Shown: positions 1 to 9,050 of the stretch, in pieces
Position numbering within the stretch: position 1 is the stretch's first letter
Layout: each line of letters begins with the position of its first letter
From: Gammaproteobacteria bacterium
Lineage (GTDB): Bacteria; Pseudomonadota; Gammaproteobacteria; Steroidobacterales; Foliamicaceae
Assembly (NCBI GenBank): GCA_026707445.1
Contig: JAPOWV010000027.1
Coordinates: 1-64,000, forward strand
Direction of reading: 5' to 3'
Length of the DNA: 64,000 nt
Notes under the pieces: model-generated
What the model saw: only the letters and a program-made list of their open reading frames with translations
Databases searched by the model: none
Told to the model about the DNA's origin: nothing
Program-made: the position numbers and the translations under genes

Positions 1-76
1 AAGCGCGTTTGAGCTTCTTATCGCGTTGATTTTGCGTTGTTTCCTGGCGCGTCGGGAGCGTATCATCTTGTAATTA

Positions 77-157
77 TGTTTCCATGTATATAGCGGAGTA
101 TATGGGTTTGATACGCTTATCTATTGGTGTATAATCCCAATATCCTGTTTCCATGTA
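77..157 (+). repeat. 12-bp direct repeat flanking the transposase promoter
   Basis: The 12-mer TGTTTCCATGTA occurs at 77-88 and again at 146-157, 69 bp apart, on either side of the transposase promoter. Both copies lie upstream of the transposase, so this is not a target duplication around the whole element. It may be a subterminal transposase-binding repeat or a chance duplication. No terminal inverted repeat was found by eye. Confidence 0.35.
108..135 (+). promoter_or_regulatory. Sigma-70-type promoter of the IS1634-type transposase
   Basis: TTGATA at 108-113 (5 of 6 to the -35 consensus) and TATAAT at 130-135 (6 of 6 to the -10 consensus) are separated by 16 bp. The stretch around 60-150 is much more AT-rich than the rest of the window. 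It reads toward the transposase, whose conserved N-terminus begins about 35 bp downstream of the -10 box. Confidence 0.6.
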
Positions 158-167
158 AGGCCGCGCC

Positions 168-1955
168 CTGTCCTACCACGTCGAAACCATCCCCAACCGC
201 AACAGCCCGCCCGCCATCCTGTTGCGCAAAGCCTGGCGCGAAGGCAAGCGCATCCGCAAGCAAACCCTCGCCAACCTCACCCACCTGCCCCCCGAACTCA
301 TCGAAGGCATCCGCCGCGTGCTCAAGGGCGGCGTGGTCGTCGACTCCCCGCACGAAGCCTTCGCCGTGCAGCGCTCCCTGCCTCACGGGCACGTGGCCGC
401 CGTGCTGGGCCTGTGCCGGCAGTTGGGCGTGCCGCGGCTGCTCTACCGCCGCGCCAGCCGGACGCGCGAGCTGGCCCTGGCGGCGTTGGTGGCCCGGGTG
501 CTGTCGCCGGCCTCCAAGCTGGCCACCGCTCGGCAGTTGTCGCCCGGCACCGCGGCTTATAGCCTGGGCGCGGTGCTGGGCCTGGGCGCGGTGAGCGGCA
601 ACGAAGTGTTGAGCATGCTCGACTGGCTGCGCAAGCGCCAGGTGTGGATCGAGCGCAGTCTGGCCCGGCGGTATCTCAAGGACGCCACCGTGGTGCTGTA
701 TGACATGACCTCCAGCTACCTGGAGGGGCGCGGTTGTCCGCTGGCGAAGTTCGGCCACAACCGCGACGGCAAGCGCGGCAAGCCGCAGATCGCCATCGGC
801 CTGTTGTGCACCGGCGAGGGCTGTCCGATCGCCGTGGAGGTGTTCGAGGGCAACACCGCCGATCCGGGCACGGTGGCCGCGCAGGTGGCCAAGCTCAAGG
901 GGCGCTTCGACGTCAAGCGCATCGCCTTGGTCGGCGACCGGGGCATGCTGACCACCGCGCGCATCCGACAGACGGTGGCCCCGGCGGGGCTGGACTGGAT
1001 CTCGGCGTTGAAGACCGCCGATCTGCGCCGGCTGCTCAAGCCGCTTTCCGACGGGCGTCCCGCCCCGCTTAAGCCGGAAGCCTTGCGGCCCGACGCGGTG
1101 GCCGAGATCTTAAGCCCCGACTTCCCCGGCGAGCGCCTGGTGGTGTGCTTCAATCCGCGTCTGGCCGGGGAGCGCGCGCGCAAGCGCGAAGACCTCCTCA
1201 AGGCCACCGAAGCGATCCTTGGGCGCATCCAGGCCATCGTGCGCCGCAAGGGGTCGCGGCTGCGCGGCGTGGAGAAGGTCAGCCGCCGGGTGGGGCGCGA
1301 AGCCAACCGCCGCAAGGTGGAAAAGCACTTCGACATCGTGGTGAAAGACGACGATCTGACGTTTACGCGCAATACCGGGAAAATCGCCGCCGAAGCCCGC
1401 CTCGACGGCATCTACATCGTGCGCACCAGCCTCGATGCCCACGCCCTCGATGCCCACGAGGCCGTGGCCGCCTACAAATCGCTGGCCCGCGTCGAGCGCG
1501 CGTTCCGCTATCTGAAGACCGCCCGGCTTCAGGTCCGGCCCGTCTACGTATACCGCCCCGAACGGGTCCGCGCGCATGTGTTCCTGTGCACCCTGGCCTG
1601 CCATGTGGAGTGGCACTTAAGGCGGCGGCTGGCGCCGATGCTGTTCGAGGACGACGACCCCGAAGGCGCCCGCGCCCAGCGCGCCTCACCCGTGCCGCCG
1701 GCCCGGACGTCGGAGCGGGCGCGCCAAAAAAGCGCTTCCAAAACCACCGCCGAGGGGTTGCCCGTGCACAGCCTGCCGACCCTGCTGGAGGACCTGGCCA
1801 CGCTGGCGCTGAACACCGTGCATCTGCCGGACAACCCCCAAAACCGCTTCACCGTGGCCACCCAACCAACCCCGCTGCAGCGCCGGGCCTTCGAACTGCT
1901 CGACGTGGACCCCGCCAAAATGTTCCCAGTACGCGTCCAGGCCGAATCACGCTAA
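168..1955 (+). CDS. IS1634-type (IS4-superfamily) DDE transposase
   Basis: Cut-and-paste transposase of the IS1634 group. The DDE-type triad is visible as Asp179 in LYDMTSSYLEG, Asp257 in LVGDRGML and Glu443 in ARVERAFRYLK, numbering from 168. The last motif has the Y-R-E-K spacing of IS4-like enzymes. The frame is open over about 595 residues with no internal stop, so the gene looks intact. The start is uncertain. The family-like N-terminus (YHVETIPNRNSPP) begins just after a CTG at 168, the frame is closed by TAA at 156, and the ATG at 153 is followed directly by that TAA. The first conventional start is TTG at 222, which would remove conserved residues. Inference: CTG is used, or the original start has been damaged. 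No terminal repeats or target duplication were recognised, so the limits of the element are unknown. Confidence 0.88.
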   Translation: MSYHVETIPNRNSPPAILLRKAWREGKRIRKQTLANLTHLPPELIEGIRRVLKGGVVVDSPHEAFAVQRSLPHGHVAAVLGLCRQLGVPRLLYRRASRTRELALAALVARVLSPASKLATARQLSPGTAAYSLGAVLGLGAVSGNEVLSMLDWLRKRQVWIERSLARRYLKDATVVLYDMTSSYLEGRGCPLAKFGHNRDGKRGKPQIAIGLLCTGEGCPIAVEVFEGNTADPGTVAAQVAKLKGRFDVKRIALVGDRGMLTTARIRQTVAPAGLDWISALKTADLRRLLKPLSDGRPAPLKPEALRPDAVAEILSPDFPGERLVVCFNPRLAGERARKREDLLKATEAILGRIQAIVRRKGSRLRGVEKVSRRVGREANRRKVEKHFDIVVKDDDLTFTRNTGKIAAEARLDGIYIVRTSLDAHALDAHEAVAAYKSLARVERAFRYLKTARLQVRPVYVYRPERVRAHVFLCTLACHVEWHLRRRLAPMLFEDDDPEGARAQRASPVPPARTSERARQKSASKTTAEGLPVHSLPTLLEDLATLALNTVHLPDNPQNRFTVATQPTPLQRRAFELLDVDPAKMFPVRVQAESR

Positions 1956-1973
1956 CCGACTGAAATATCCCCC

Positions 1974-2204
1974 TTATCCGCCAATCCGGCGCGTGAAGTT
2001 CCGTCTAAGCTCGTCCAGGCTCTTGCCAGCGACACCCCGCTTGAACCGCGCCACCATGACCACGCGCTCAGCGGCCCGTGGGCCGACTTCCGGGACTGTC
2101 ACATAAAGCCGGATCTGGTAATCATCTACCAGAAGCCGGACGCACACACGCTTCGGCTCGTCCGCATCGGATCGCATGCGGAACTTGGGCTGTGAAGCGA
2201 ACAC
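1974..2204 (-). CDS. Possible small hypothetical protein
   Basis: A GTG-started frame of 76 codons, with an internal ATG giving about 68 residues, in the otherwise empty 317-bp gap between the transposase and the S9 peptidase. The product is basic with alternating hydrophobic residues (VRLLVDDYQIRLYVTV) and ends in an arginine-rich tail. There are no recognised motifs and no convincing ribosome-binding site. It could be a real small gene, a remnant next to the insertion sequence, or a chance frame in GC-rich DNA. Apart from this frame the stretch 1956-2272 holds only the ribosome-binding site of the next gene. Confidence 0.25.
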   Translation of the reverse strand: MFASQPKFRMRSDADEPKRVCVRLLVDDYQIRLYVTVPEVGPRAAERVVMVARFKRGVAGKSLDELRRNFTRRIGG

Positions 2205-2272
2205 TTCCGTTAAAATCGTAATAACGAAAGGCGGCGGAGCCAGCTGCCGATACCAATAATACGGAGGGGTTT

Positions 2273-4279
2273 ATGAAGCGATTGAGCCGTTGCAGCCTGT
2301 TATTCACAGCCTTGCTGCTTACTACCTGGGCCCAGGCGCAACAGTCAAAGCAGTATTCGGTCAGCGATTTCTTCAAGAATCCGGAGTTCGCCTCGTTGCG
2401 GCTGTCGCCGAACGGCGAATGGCTGGCGGCGCTGGGACCGTACGAAGGCCGTCGCAACCTGTTCAGCATGCGCCTGTCCGACAAGGCCGCCGCGCGCCTG
2501 ACGAGCTACAACAGCAGGGGCAGGGACCTGTCCAATCAGGACGTGGCGTTTTTCTTCTGGGCCAACGACGAACGGCTGATCTTCGGCCTGGACTCGGCCG
2601 GCAACGAATCGTTTTCGTGGTTCGCCGTGAACCGCGACGGCACGGAGGGGCGGACGCTGGTCCAGGGCTCTACCGGCATCGTGCTCTTCCCCACCAACAC
2701 CAGTCTGCTGAGCCGGCTGGATCATGATCCCGAGCACGTGCTGGTGACGAACAACGAGCGCAACAAGTTCTACCCCGACGTGTACCGGCTCAACGTCTAT
2801 ACGGGAAGAATGTCCCGGATCGAGACCAATCCCGGGCATTTCCAGGGTTACGGCGTGGACTGGGACGGCAACGTGCGCATCGCCGTGGGTCATCCCGACG
2901 CCACCGGACGGGCGCTGAGGGAAGGGGAGCTGTTGAAGCAGAACCTGTATTACCGGGCAACGCCGGACAGCGACTGGAAGATCGCGCATTCCACGCACTA
3001 TTTCGACGGCCCGGTCTTTGCGCCGCTGGCTTTCGCGGCGGACAACAGGACGCTCTACGTTTCGACCAACGAGGGGCGCGACACATCGGCCATCTACACC
3101 TTCGATCCCGAGACCGGCGAACTGGGCGAGCTGATCCTCGCCGATGACCGGTCGGACCTGACCGGCCTTGCGCTCTCGCCCAAGGACCACCGTCCGCTGT
3201 GGGTTTCCTGGCAATACGAACTACCGGAAAAGGTCATGCTGGACGAAGAGTTCGCGACGCTTCAAGCCACGATCGACGGGGCCTTGCCCGGCAACGTGAA
3301 CAGGATCACCAGCATGAGCGATGACGAGAACCGGGCGATCATCTACTCGGGAAGCGACCGTGATCCGGGAACGTACTATCTGTACGACAAGTCGGCGGGC
3401 ACGATCGAGTTTTTCGTCCGGCCCCGCCCGTGGATCGAAGCGGACGACATGAGCGAAATGACGCCGGTGCGCTACGAGGCGCGCGACGGCGAGACGATCC
3501 ACGCTTACCTGACCGTGCCGGCCGGCAGCGAACCCAGGGCTCTTCCGCTGATCATCAATCCGCATGGCGGCCCCTACGGAATCCGGGATTTTTGGGGGCA
3601 CAACAGCGAGACGCAATTCCTGGCCAACCGGGGCTATGCCGTGATGCAGGTCAACTACCGCGGCTCCGGAGGTTACGGCCAGCGCTTCCTGGATATCGCC
3701 TGGCAGAAGTGGGGCCTGGAGATGCAGGACGACATCACCGACGGCGTACTGTGGGCGATCGGGCAGGGCATCGTCGACCCGGACCGGGTCTGCATCTACG
3801 GCGGCAGCTACGGCGGTTACGCCACGATGGCCGGAATCACCAAGACGCCGGACCTTTATCAGTGTGCCGTCAACTATGTCGGCGTCGTCGACCTCATAGC
3901 GCTGCTGGACTACCACCACCGGTTCCGCAACGGCGACTTCATTCAGGCCTGGGGCAAGCGCGCTATCGGCGACCGCAGGGCCGATCGCGAACGGCTGCTG
4001 GCGACCTCGCCGATCAACCATCTCGACAAGATCAAGGTGCCGCTGTACGTCGTGCACGGCAAGCGCGATCCGAGGGTGCCGCACGATACGCAGTATGTGC
4101 CGCTGGTGCGCAAGCTGAGGGGAACGGAAATCGATTACAAGACGATGCTCAAGAACAGGGAAGGCCACGGTTTCCGCAAGGAGGAGAACCGCATCGAGCT
4201 CTACACGGAGCTCGAGAAGTTCTTCGCTCAGCACATCGGTGGCCGCAGTTCCCAGGTGGCAAGCGCCGGGGCGCGATAA
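2273..4279 (+). CDS. Secreted S9-family (prolyl oligopeptidase-type) serine peptidase
   Basis: A 668-residue peptidase of the dipeptidyl-peptidase/acylaminoacyl-peptidase type. It starts with a Sec signal peptide (MKRLSRCSLLFTALLL, cleavage probably after AQA), so it should act in the periplasm. The N-terminal 380 residues are a beta-propeller-like region. The C-terminal alpha/beta-hydrolase domain carries the triad Ser512 in GGSYGGYA, Asp599 in HGKRDPRVP and His632 in REGHGF. The start has a good ribosome-binding site (CGGAGGGG, about 7 bases upstream of ATG). The next gene starts about 60 bp downstream on the same strand. It is one of two S9 peptidases in the window. Substrate is unknown; short proline-containing peptides are usual for the family. 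Confidence 0.9.
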   Translation: MKRLSRCSLLFTALLLTTWAQAQQSKQYSVSDFFKNPEFASLRLSPNGEWLAALGPYEGRRNLFSMRLSDKAAARLTSYNSRGRDLSNQDVAFFFWANDERLIFGLDSAGNESFSWFAVNRDGTEGRTLVQGSTGIVLFPTNTSLLSRLDHDPEHVLVTNNERNKFYPDVYRLNVYTGRMSRIETNPGHFQGYGVDWDGNVRIAVGHPDATGRALREGELLKQNLYYRATPDSDWKIAHSTHYFDGPVFAPLAFAADNRTLYVSTNEGRDTSAIYTFDPETGELGELILADDRSDLTGLALSPKDHRPLWVSWQYELPEKVMLDEEFATLQATIDGALPGNVNRITSMSDDENRAIIYSGSDRDPGTYYLYDKSAGTIEFFVRPRPWIEADDMSEMTPVRYEARDGETIHAYLTVPAGSEPRALPLIINPHGGPYGIRDFWGHNSETQFLANRGYAVMQVNYRGSGGYGQRFLDIAWQKWGLEMQDDITDGVLWAIGQGIVDPDRVCIYGGSYGGYATMAGITKTPDLYQCAVNYVGVVDLIALLDYHHRFRNGDFIQAWGKRAIGDRRADRERLLATSPINHLDKIKVPLYVVHGKRDPRVPHDTQYVPLVRKLRGTEIDYKTMLKNREGHGFRKEENRIELYTELEKFFAQHIGGRSSQVASAGAR

Positions 4280-4342
4280 GCGCAGGCGGGTCCGGCCGGC
4301 CGCCAGACCTTACAATGCAGCGTTTTCCTGGGTGCCGGGCAA

Positions 4343-5371
4343 GTGGACGCGAAGAAACTTGAGCGGCTGCGCGAAAGGTACGGGCGGCCGGACGGAGACC
4401 TGAAGGCGGATGTGCCCTTCCGGGAGGCGCTGAAGCAGGCCGTCGACAGCGACCTGCACCAGAAGAAGCCGTACGGCGATCCGCCGACGCTGCTGGATTT
4501 CCCCTACAGCGAGGACTGGACCGGGCTGGATACAGTTCTGATAGGCGTGCCGATGGACCTTGGCGTCACCAACCGGCCCGGGGCGCGTTTCGGCCCAAGG
4601 GCGCTGCGCGCGATCGAGAGGGTCGGTCCCTACCACCCCACCTACAACCTCGTTCCCGCCAACGTGCTTCATTGCGCCGACGTGGGCGACGTGCCGTTTC
4701 GCTCGCGCTTCAGCCTCGAGAAAAGTATCGAGGACATCGAGGCCTTCTACCGGAAGATCGCGGCCGCCGGCCTCAAGCCGATCTCCGCCGGCGGCGATCA
4801 CTCCATCACCTACCCCATCATGAAGGCGCTGGGCGCCGGGGCGCCGCTGGGCATGGTGCACATCGACGCCCACTGCGACACCGCCGGCCCTTACGACGAC
4901 GAGAAATTTCACCACGGCGGCCCTTTCCGCCTGGCGGTGCTGGACGGAGTGCTGGATCCCGACCGCTGCGTTCAGATCGGCATTCGCGGCAGCGCCGAAC
5001 TGGCCTGGGCCTTCAGTTACGATTCCGGAATGACCGTGATCCACATGGACGATTTTCACGACATGGGGTTGCCCGCCATGATATCGCTGTGCCGTGAGAA
5101 GGTCGCCGGCGGGCCGGTTTACGTAAGCGTAGATGTCGATGGAATCGACCCTGCCTATACGCCAGGAACGGGCACTCCCGAGATCGGTGGGCTGACGCCG
5201 CTGGAGGCGCAACGCCTGCTGCGCGGTCTTGCGGGACTGCCCGTAGTGGGCGGCGATCTGGTGGAGGTGGCGCCCCAGTATGATCCTTCAGCAAACACCG
5301 CGCATGTGGGCGCCAGCATGATGTTCGAGATCCTCGGCCTGATGGCCGACCTGAAGGCGAAAGGCGGCTGA
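4343..5371 (+). CDS. speB: Agmatinase/arginase-family ureohydrolase
   Basis: A 342-residue binuclear manganese hydrolase that removes urea from agmatine or a related guanidino compound. The metal-binding motifs are present in order: GGDHSIT near residue 152, DAHCDT near 174, and SVDVDGIDPAYTPG near 262. The GTG at 4343 is the chosen start. The gene ends in a TGATG overlap with the next gene, so the two are probably translationally coupled. The family contains agmatinases, guanidinobutyrases and other guanidino-acid hydrolases that motifs alone cannot separate. The linked thiamine-diphosphate enzyme suggests that a carbon skeleton is processed further, but this is inference. Confidence 0.88.
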   Translation: MDAKKLERLRERYGRPDGDLKADVPFREALKQAVDSDLHQKKPYGDPPTLLDFPYSEDWTGLDTVLIGVPMDLGVTNRPGARFGPRALRAIERVGPYHPTYNLVPANVLHCADVGDVPFRSRFSLEKSIEDIEAFYRKIAAAGLKPISAGGDHSITYPIMKALGAGAPLGMVHIDAHCDTAGPYDDEKFHHGGPFRLAVLDGVLDPDRCVQIGIRGSAELAWAFSYDSGMTVIHMDDFHDMGLPAMISLCREKVAGGPVYVSVDVDGIDPAYTPGTGTPEIGGLTPLEAQRLLRGLAGLPVVGGDLVEVAPQYDPSANTAHVGASMMFEILGLMADLKAKGG

Positions 5372-7374
5372 TGGCTAGCGAGCGTCCCGGGAGCGATGGC
5401 GTACCCCTGGGTGCGAAGGCGTCCTCGCCTTCGCGGAGGGCGGGACGCCCTCCCTCCCAGTCCACCCAAGGCCACTTCAAGAGCTTCCTCGACGGCGCGA
5501 TCTCGCGCCGTCAGTTCGGCAAGGCGCTGGCGGCGATCGGCTTTTCCGCCGCGGCGGCGGAATCGCTGACGCGGATGATTTCCGAGGCCGACGCCCAGAC
5601 GCTGCCGCCGGAACGGGGCAGCAGCGTCGAGGGAACGGGCGCGGAAATTCTGGTGGAAGCGTTGCTGGCGGCGGGTGTGCAGTACCTGTTCGCTACCACC
5701 GCCACGGGCATGACCGCGATCTTCGACGCGCTGGCGTCGCGGCCAGAACTCAAGTTCCTGCTGACCCTGCAGGAAGGCCAGGCAACGGCGATGGCGCACG
5801 GCTACGAACTGGCCAGCGGCAGGACCGCGGTCCTGCTGGTGCCCGGCGTCGCGGTTCCTTCGGCCATGAACAACCTCTACAACGCCTGGAAGGACCGCTC
5901 CGCGATCGTCGCCATTTCCGACTCGGCCCAGACCACCTTCGGGGGTCGCAACCAATTCCAGCAGATGGACGACTGGCTGGAGCCGCTGCAGCAATTCACC
6001 AAGTGGCGCTGGCAGATCAATCGGCCGGAGCGACTCAGCGAGTTCACCCGGCGCGCCATCAAGATGGCCGGAACTCCGCCGGGCGGCCCCGTGCACCTGC
6101 GTATCCCCATCAATGTCCTGGGCGAGCCGAAGCTGAAGCAGACCGTCTATCCCCAGCAATTGTTCCGGGTTGACGTCAATCTGCCGCCGAAACCCGAGCT
6201 GCTCGAATCAGCGGCGCGCGCCTTGCTGGAATCGAACGCGCCCTTCATCAATGTCGGACACGAAGTGACGCGCAGTGATGCCGTGGACGACGTGGTGCGG
6301 CTTGCCGAGACGCTGGGCGCCCGGGTCAGCCAGGGCTATTCCGTGTATGGCGACTTTCCCTTCAAACACCCGTTGTGGGCCGGGTTCTATGGGCTGGGCG
6401 CCCCGAAACACCTGGGTCAGAGCGATGTCTTTCTCAATCTGGGCACGGAAATGCCGGGCCCCGGAATCCTGGCCCCTTCGCCGCCGGGCAAGGCGACCGT
6501 CATTCACGCGCGCATGGAATACGAAGACATCGGCAACTTCCAGCCGACCGATATCGCACTGGCCGGAGGCATCCGGGAAATCACCACCGCGCTGATCGAC
6601 GCCATCGAGGGGATGGCTACCCGCGAACGGCTGGCAAAGCTTAGCGAACCCCGGATGGACGCCGCCCGGGAGGAATTCGCGAAGCGACTGGAGGAGCAGC
6701 GCAAGACGGCCGAAGAGGACTGGAACGCGGCGCCCATCAGCTGGGCGCGCATGGCCTGGGAACTCGACCGGCACCTGGCAGACGACGCGATCATCGTCTC
6801 CGAACTCGACAACCGACTTCCCTATCACTGGATGGATTTCGCGCCCGGCAGGAAACGGCTGATCGGCCAGACCACGGGGTTCGCGCTGGGCTGGGGCGTG
6901 GGCGCCGCGCTGGGCGTCAAGGTGGCCCAACCGGATCGGCAGGTCGTCTGCCTGGTCGGCGACGGCGCCTTCCTGTTCGGTCAGACGGAAGCGCTATGGG
7001 CGGCCGCGCGCCACGACATTCCGATCACCATCGTGGTGTTCAACAACGAGTCCTACGACGGCGAGCGGGAGCGCATCTACTGGTTCTCGCCGCTGGCCCG
7101 CAATCGCGAGACCCGCGATCAATGGAAGGACATCAGCTGCTACCTGGGCGACCCGCTGGTGAACTTCGCAGCCGTCTCAAGGGCGTTTGGAGTAGAAGCG
7201 GAAACCGTGCTGGAGCCGGCCGGAATGGAAGCCGCCCTGGAACGGGCGCAACTCGTCAACAGGGACGGCGGCGCCTACCTGATCGACGCCCGAATCATGC
7301 AGCAGGGCCACGGCGCCAATTCCACCTGGCACCCCGACATTTCCATCGCCCGCAACAGAAAACGCCTGATCTGA
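5371..7374 (+). CDS. Tat-exported thiamine diphosphate-dependent enzyme (acetolactate synthase/benzoylformate decarboxylase-like)
   Basis: A 667-residue ThDP enzyme. The catalytic-type glutamate lies in TLQEGQATAMAHGYE, and the cofactor-binding motif GDGAFLFGQ followed by FNN lies in the C-terminal domain. Unusually, the N-terminus carries a twin-arginine signal (SRRQFGK at residues 45-51, then an alanine-rich hydrophobic stretch), so the folded holoenzyme is probably exported by Tat. No alternative start occurs between the ATG at 5371 and the twin arginines, so the first 44 residues, including a 54-bp hairpin repeat at 5407-5460, appear to be translated. The start overlaps the stop of the ureohydrolase gene, and the two probably form one unit. 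The substrate is unknown. The downstream gene parB is convergent with a 9-bp gap. Confidence 0.85.
   Translation: MASERPGSDGVPLGAKASSPSRRAGRPPSQSTQGHFKSFLDGAISRRQFGKALAAIGFSAAAAESLTRMISEADAQTLPPERGSSVEGTGAEILVEALLAAGVQYLFATTATGMTAIFDALASRPELKFLLTLQEGQATAMAHGYELASGRTAVLLVPGVAVPSAMNNLYNAWKDRSAIVAISDSAQTTFGGRNQFQQMDDWLEPLQQFTKWRWQINRPERLSEFTRRAIKMAGTPPGGPVHLRIPINVLGEPKLKQTVYPQQLFRVDVNLPPKPELLESAARALLESNAPFINVGHEVTRSDAVDDVVRLAETLGARVSQGYSVYGDFPFKHPLWAGFYGLGAPKHLGQSDVFLNLGTEMPGPGILAPSPPGKATVIHARMEYEDIGNFQPTDIALAGGIREITTALIDAIEGMATRERLAKLSEPRMDAAREEFAKRLEEQRKTAEEDWNAAPISWARMAWELDRHLADDAIIVSELDNRLPYHWMDFAPGRKRLIGQTTGFALGWGVGAALGVKVAQPDRQVVCLVGDGAFLFGQTEALWAAARHDIPITIVVFNNESYDGERERIYWFSPLARNRETRDQWKDISCYLGDPLVNFAAVSRAFGVEAETVLEPAGMEAALERAQLVNRDGGAYLIDARIMQQGHGANSTWHPDISIARNRKRLI
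5407..5460 (+). repeat. REP-like double-hairpin element inside the ThDP enzyme gene
   Basis: Two adjacent perfect hairpins: GCGAAGGCG at 5413-5421 pairs with CGCCTTCGC at 5426-5434 (4-nt loop), and GGAGGGCG at 5435-5442 pairs with CGCCCTCC at 5446-5453 (3-nt loop). They are bounded by CTGGG (5407-5411) and CCCAG (5456-5460). The unit is 54 bp, or 18 codons, so it keeps the reading frame. It looks like a repetitive extragenic palindrome that landed between the start codon and the Tat signal. No second copy was seen in this window. Confidence 0.65.
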
Positions 7375-7383
7375 CTTCCCAGG

Positions 7384-8241
7384 TTAGCGGAGCCGCGAAA
7401 GCAGGCTCTGAAGTTCGTCGAGGCTCTTGTAGCGCACTTCCAGACGCCCGCCGCGCTTGCCGTGGCGAATGCGCACGGGAGCTCCCCAGCGCTCGCTCAG
7501 GTCGCGCTCCAGGCTGACGACGTTCGGGTCACGCGGCGCCGGTGCCGTCGCCGGCCGGCCTTCCGCCTGCGCCAGGCGCTCCGCGTCGCGAACGGTCAGT
7601 CCTTTCTCGGCGATGAGACGCGCCAGCGCGGCCTGCCGGGCCGGATTCGCTACGGCCAGCAATGCGCGCCCGTGCCCCATTTCCAGCTTGCGCTCCGCCA
7701 GCAGCTTTTGGGCTGTATCTCCAAGTTCGAGCAGCCTCAAGTGGTTGCTGACCGCGGCGCGCGACATGCCGATCGACCGGCCCACCTCCTTGTGGGTGCC
7801 GCCCGCAATCTCCAGGATCGCGCGTAGCGCACGGGCCAGTTCCATGGCGCTCAGGTCCTCCCGCTGCACGTTCTCGACCAGGGCCGCGAGCGCCGCCTCG
7901 GCGTCGGACAATGGCCGCACGACGGCGGGCACGCTTTCCAGACCGGCATGCTGGGCCGCCCGCCAGCGGCGTTCGCCGGCGACAATCTCGTACCGGGCCT
8001 GCGATTCATCTTTTCCATCGACAGGCCGCACCAGCACGGGCTGAACCACGCCCTGGGCCCGTATGGATTCGGCCAATTCGGCAATGCGTTCGGGGGCCAT
8101 GGCCTGGCGCGGCTGGAAACGCCCGGGCCGCAGCAGGTCCAGCGGCAGTTCGCGAAGTTCGCGCTCCGCAGTCTGCGGCTCCCGCCGAGGTCCCAGCAAA
8201 GCCTCGAGCCCTCGCCCCAGTCCCCGGTTGGGGGCGGCCAT
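7384..8241 (-). CDS. parB: Chromosome-partitioning protein ParB
   Basis: A 285-residue CTP-dependent clamp that loads at parS and organises the origin region. It shows the N-terminal GLGRGLEALLG motif bound by ParA, the GERRWRA box of the CTP-binding domain near residue 90, and the helix-turn-helix (GRSIGMSRAAVSNHLRLLEL) near residues 155-175. A basic C-terminal region would dimerise. Its ATG overlaps the stop of parA by one base. The nearest parS-like sites are in recF and gyrB. It is the last gene of the long minus-strand block from rpmH and is convergent with the ThDP-enzyme gene. Confidence 0.96.
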   Translation of the reverse strand: MAAPNRGLGRGLEALLGPRREPQTAERELRELPLDLLRPGRFQPRQAMAPERIAELAESIRAQGVVQPVLVRPVDGKDESQARYEIVAGERRWRAAQHAGLESVPAVVRPLSDAEAALAALVENVQREDLSAMELARALRAILEIAGGTHKEVGRSIGMSRAAVSNHLRLLELGDTAQKLLAERKLEMGHGRALLAVANPARQAALARLIAEKGLTVRDAERLAQAEGRPATAPAPRDPNVVSLERDLSERWGAPVRIRHGKRGGRLEVRYKSLDELQSLLSRLR

Positions 8242-9050
8242 TATTCGGCAAGCCCGCGGCGAATCATTTCGCCGGCGAGGGCCGCGTAGGCCAGCGCCCC
8301 GCTGGAGAGCCGGTCATGCTGCAGGACGGAAAGACCGAAGCCGGGCGCCTCGGCAAGGCGCACGTTGCGCGGAATGATCGTGCGGAACAGTTCGTTGGGA
8401 AAATGCTTCTGCAATTGCTCGGAAACGTCCCGGGCCAGCCGCGTTCGGCCATCGTACATGGTGCGGATTATGCCGCTTATCTCCAGGTCGGGATTCGAAC
8501 GCGCGCACAGCCCGTCGATCACGCCCACCAACGACGACAGACCCTCCAGCGCAAAGTACTCGCACTGGATAGGCACCAGCACGCCCTCCGCGGCCACGAG
8601 GGCGTTCAGCGTGAGGATGTTCAGGCTCGGCGGGCAATCGAGCAGGATCGTCTGATAGCTCGATGCTATTTCGAGCAAGGCCCCACGCATCTGCAGTTCC
8701 CGGCCCGTCTCCACTTCCAGCAGTTCGACTTCGGCGGCGGTCAACCCCGCGGTTGCGGGCAACAGGTCGAACCCCGCCGATTCGATCCTGACCACGCTCT
8801 CCGAAGCCCGCGCCCGGCCCATCAGGAGTCCGTAAACGGATTCTCCGATATCGCCGCGGTCCACGCCGCAGCCGGTGGTCGCATTGGCCTGCGGATCGAG
8901 ATCGACCAGCAATACCTTGCGATCCATTTGCGCAAGGCAGGCCGCCAGGTTGATGGCCGTAGTGGTCTTGCCCACGCCGCCCTTGCGGTTGGCTATTGCA
9001 AAAGTGCGTTTCAGTTGTCCGCCCCCCGTGGCTTCGCGCCTTTCGCGCAC
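8241..9050 (-). CDS. parA: Chromosome-partitioning ATPase ParA
   Basis: A 269-residue Walker-type ATPase that works with ParB to separate origins. The deviant Walker A motif KGGVGKTT lies near residues 23-30, followed by LLVDLDPQANAT and, later, ILLDCPPSLNIL. The GTG start at 9050 lies inside rsmG, giving a 40-base overlap in a different frame. No ATG or TTG occurs between it and the conserved FAIANRKGG segment, so the short N-terminal extension appears genuine. It is probably translated with rsmG and parB from one transcript. Confidence 0.95.
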   Translation of the reverse strand: MRERREATGGGQLKRTFAIANRKGGVGKTTTAINLAACLAQMDRKVLLVDLDPQANATTGCGVDRGDIGESVYGLLMGRARASESVVRIESAGFDLLPATAGLTAAEVELLEVETGRELQMRGALLEIASSYQTILLDCPPSLNILTLNALVAAEGVLVPIQCEYFALEGLSSLVGVIDGLCARSNPDLEISGIIRTMYDGRTRLARDVSEQLQKHFPNELFRTIIPRNVRLAEAPGFGLSVLQHDRLSSGALAYAALAGEMIRRGLAE

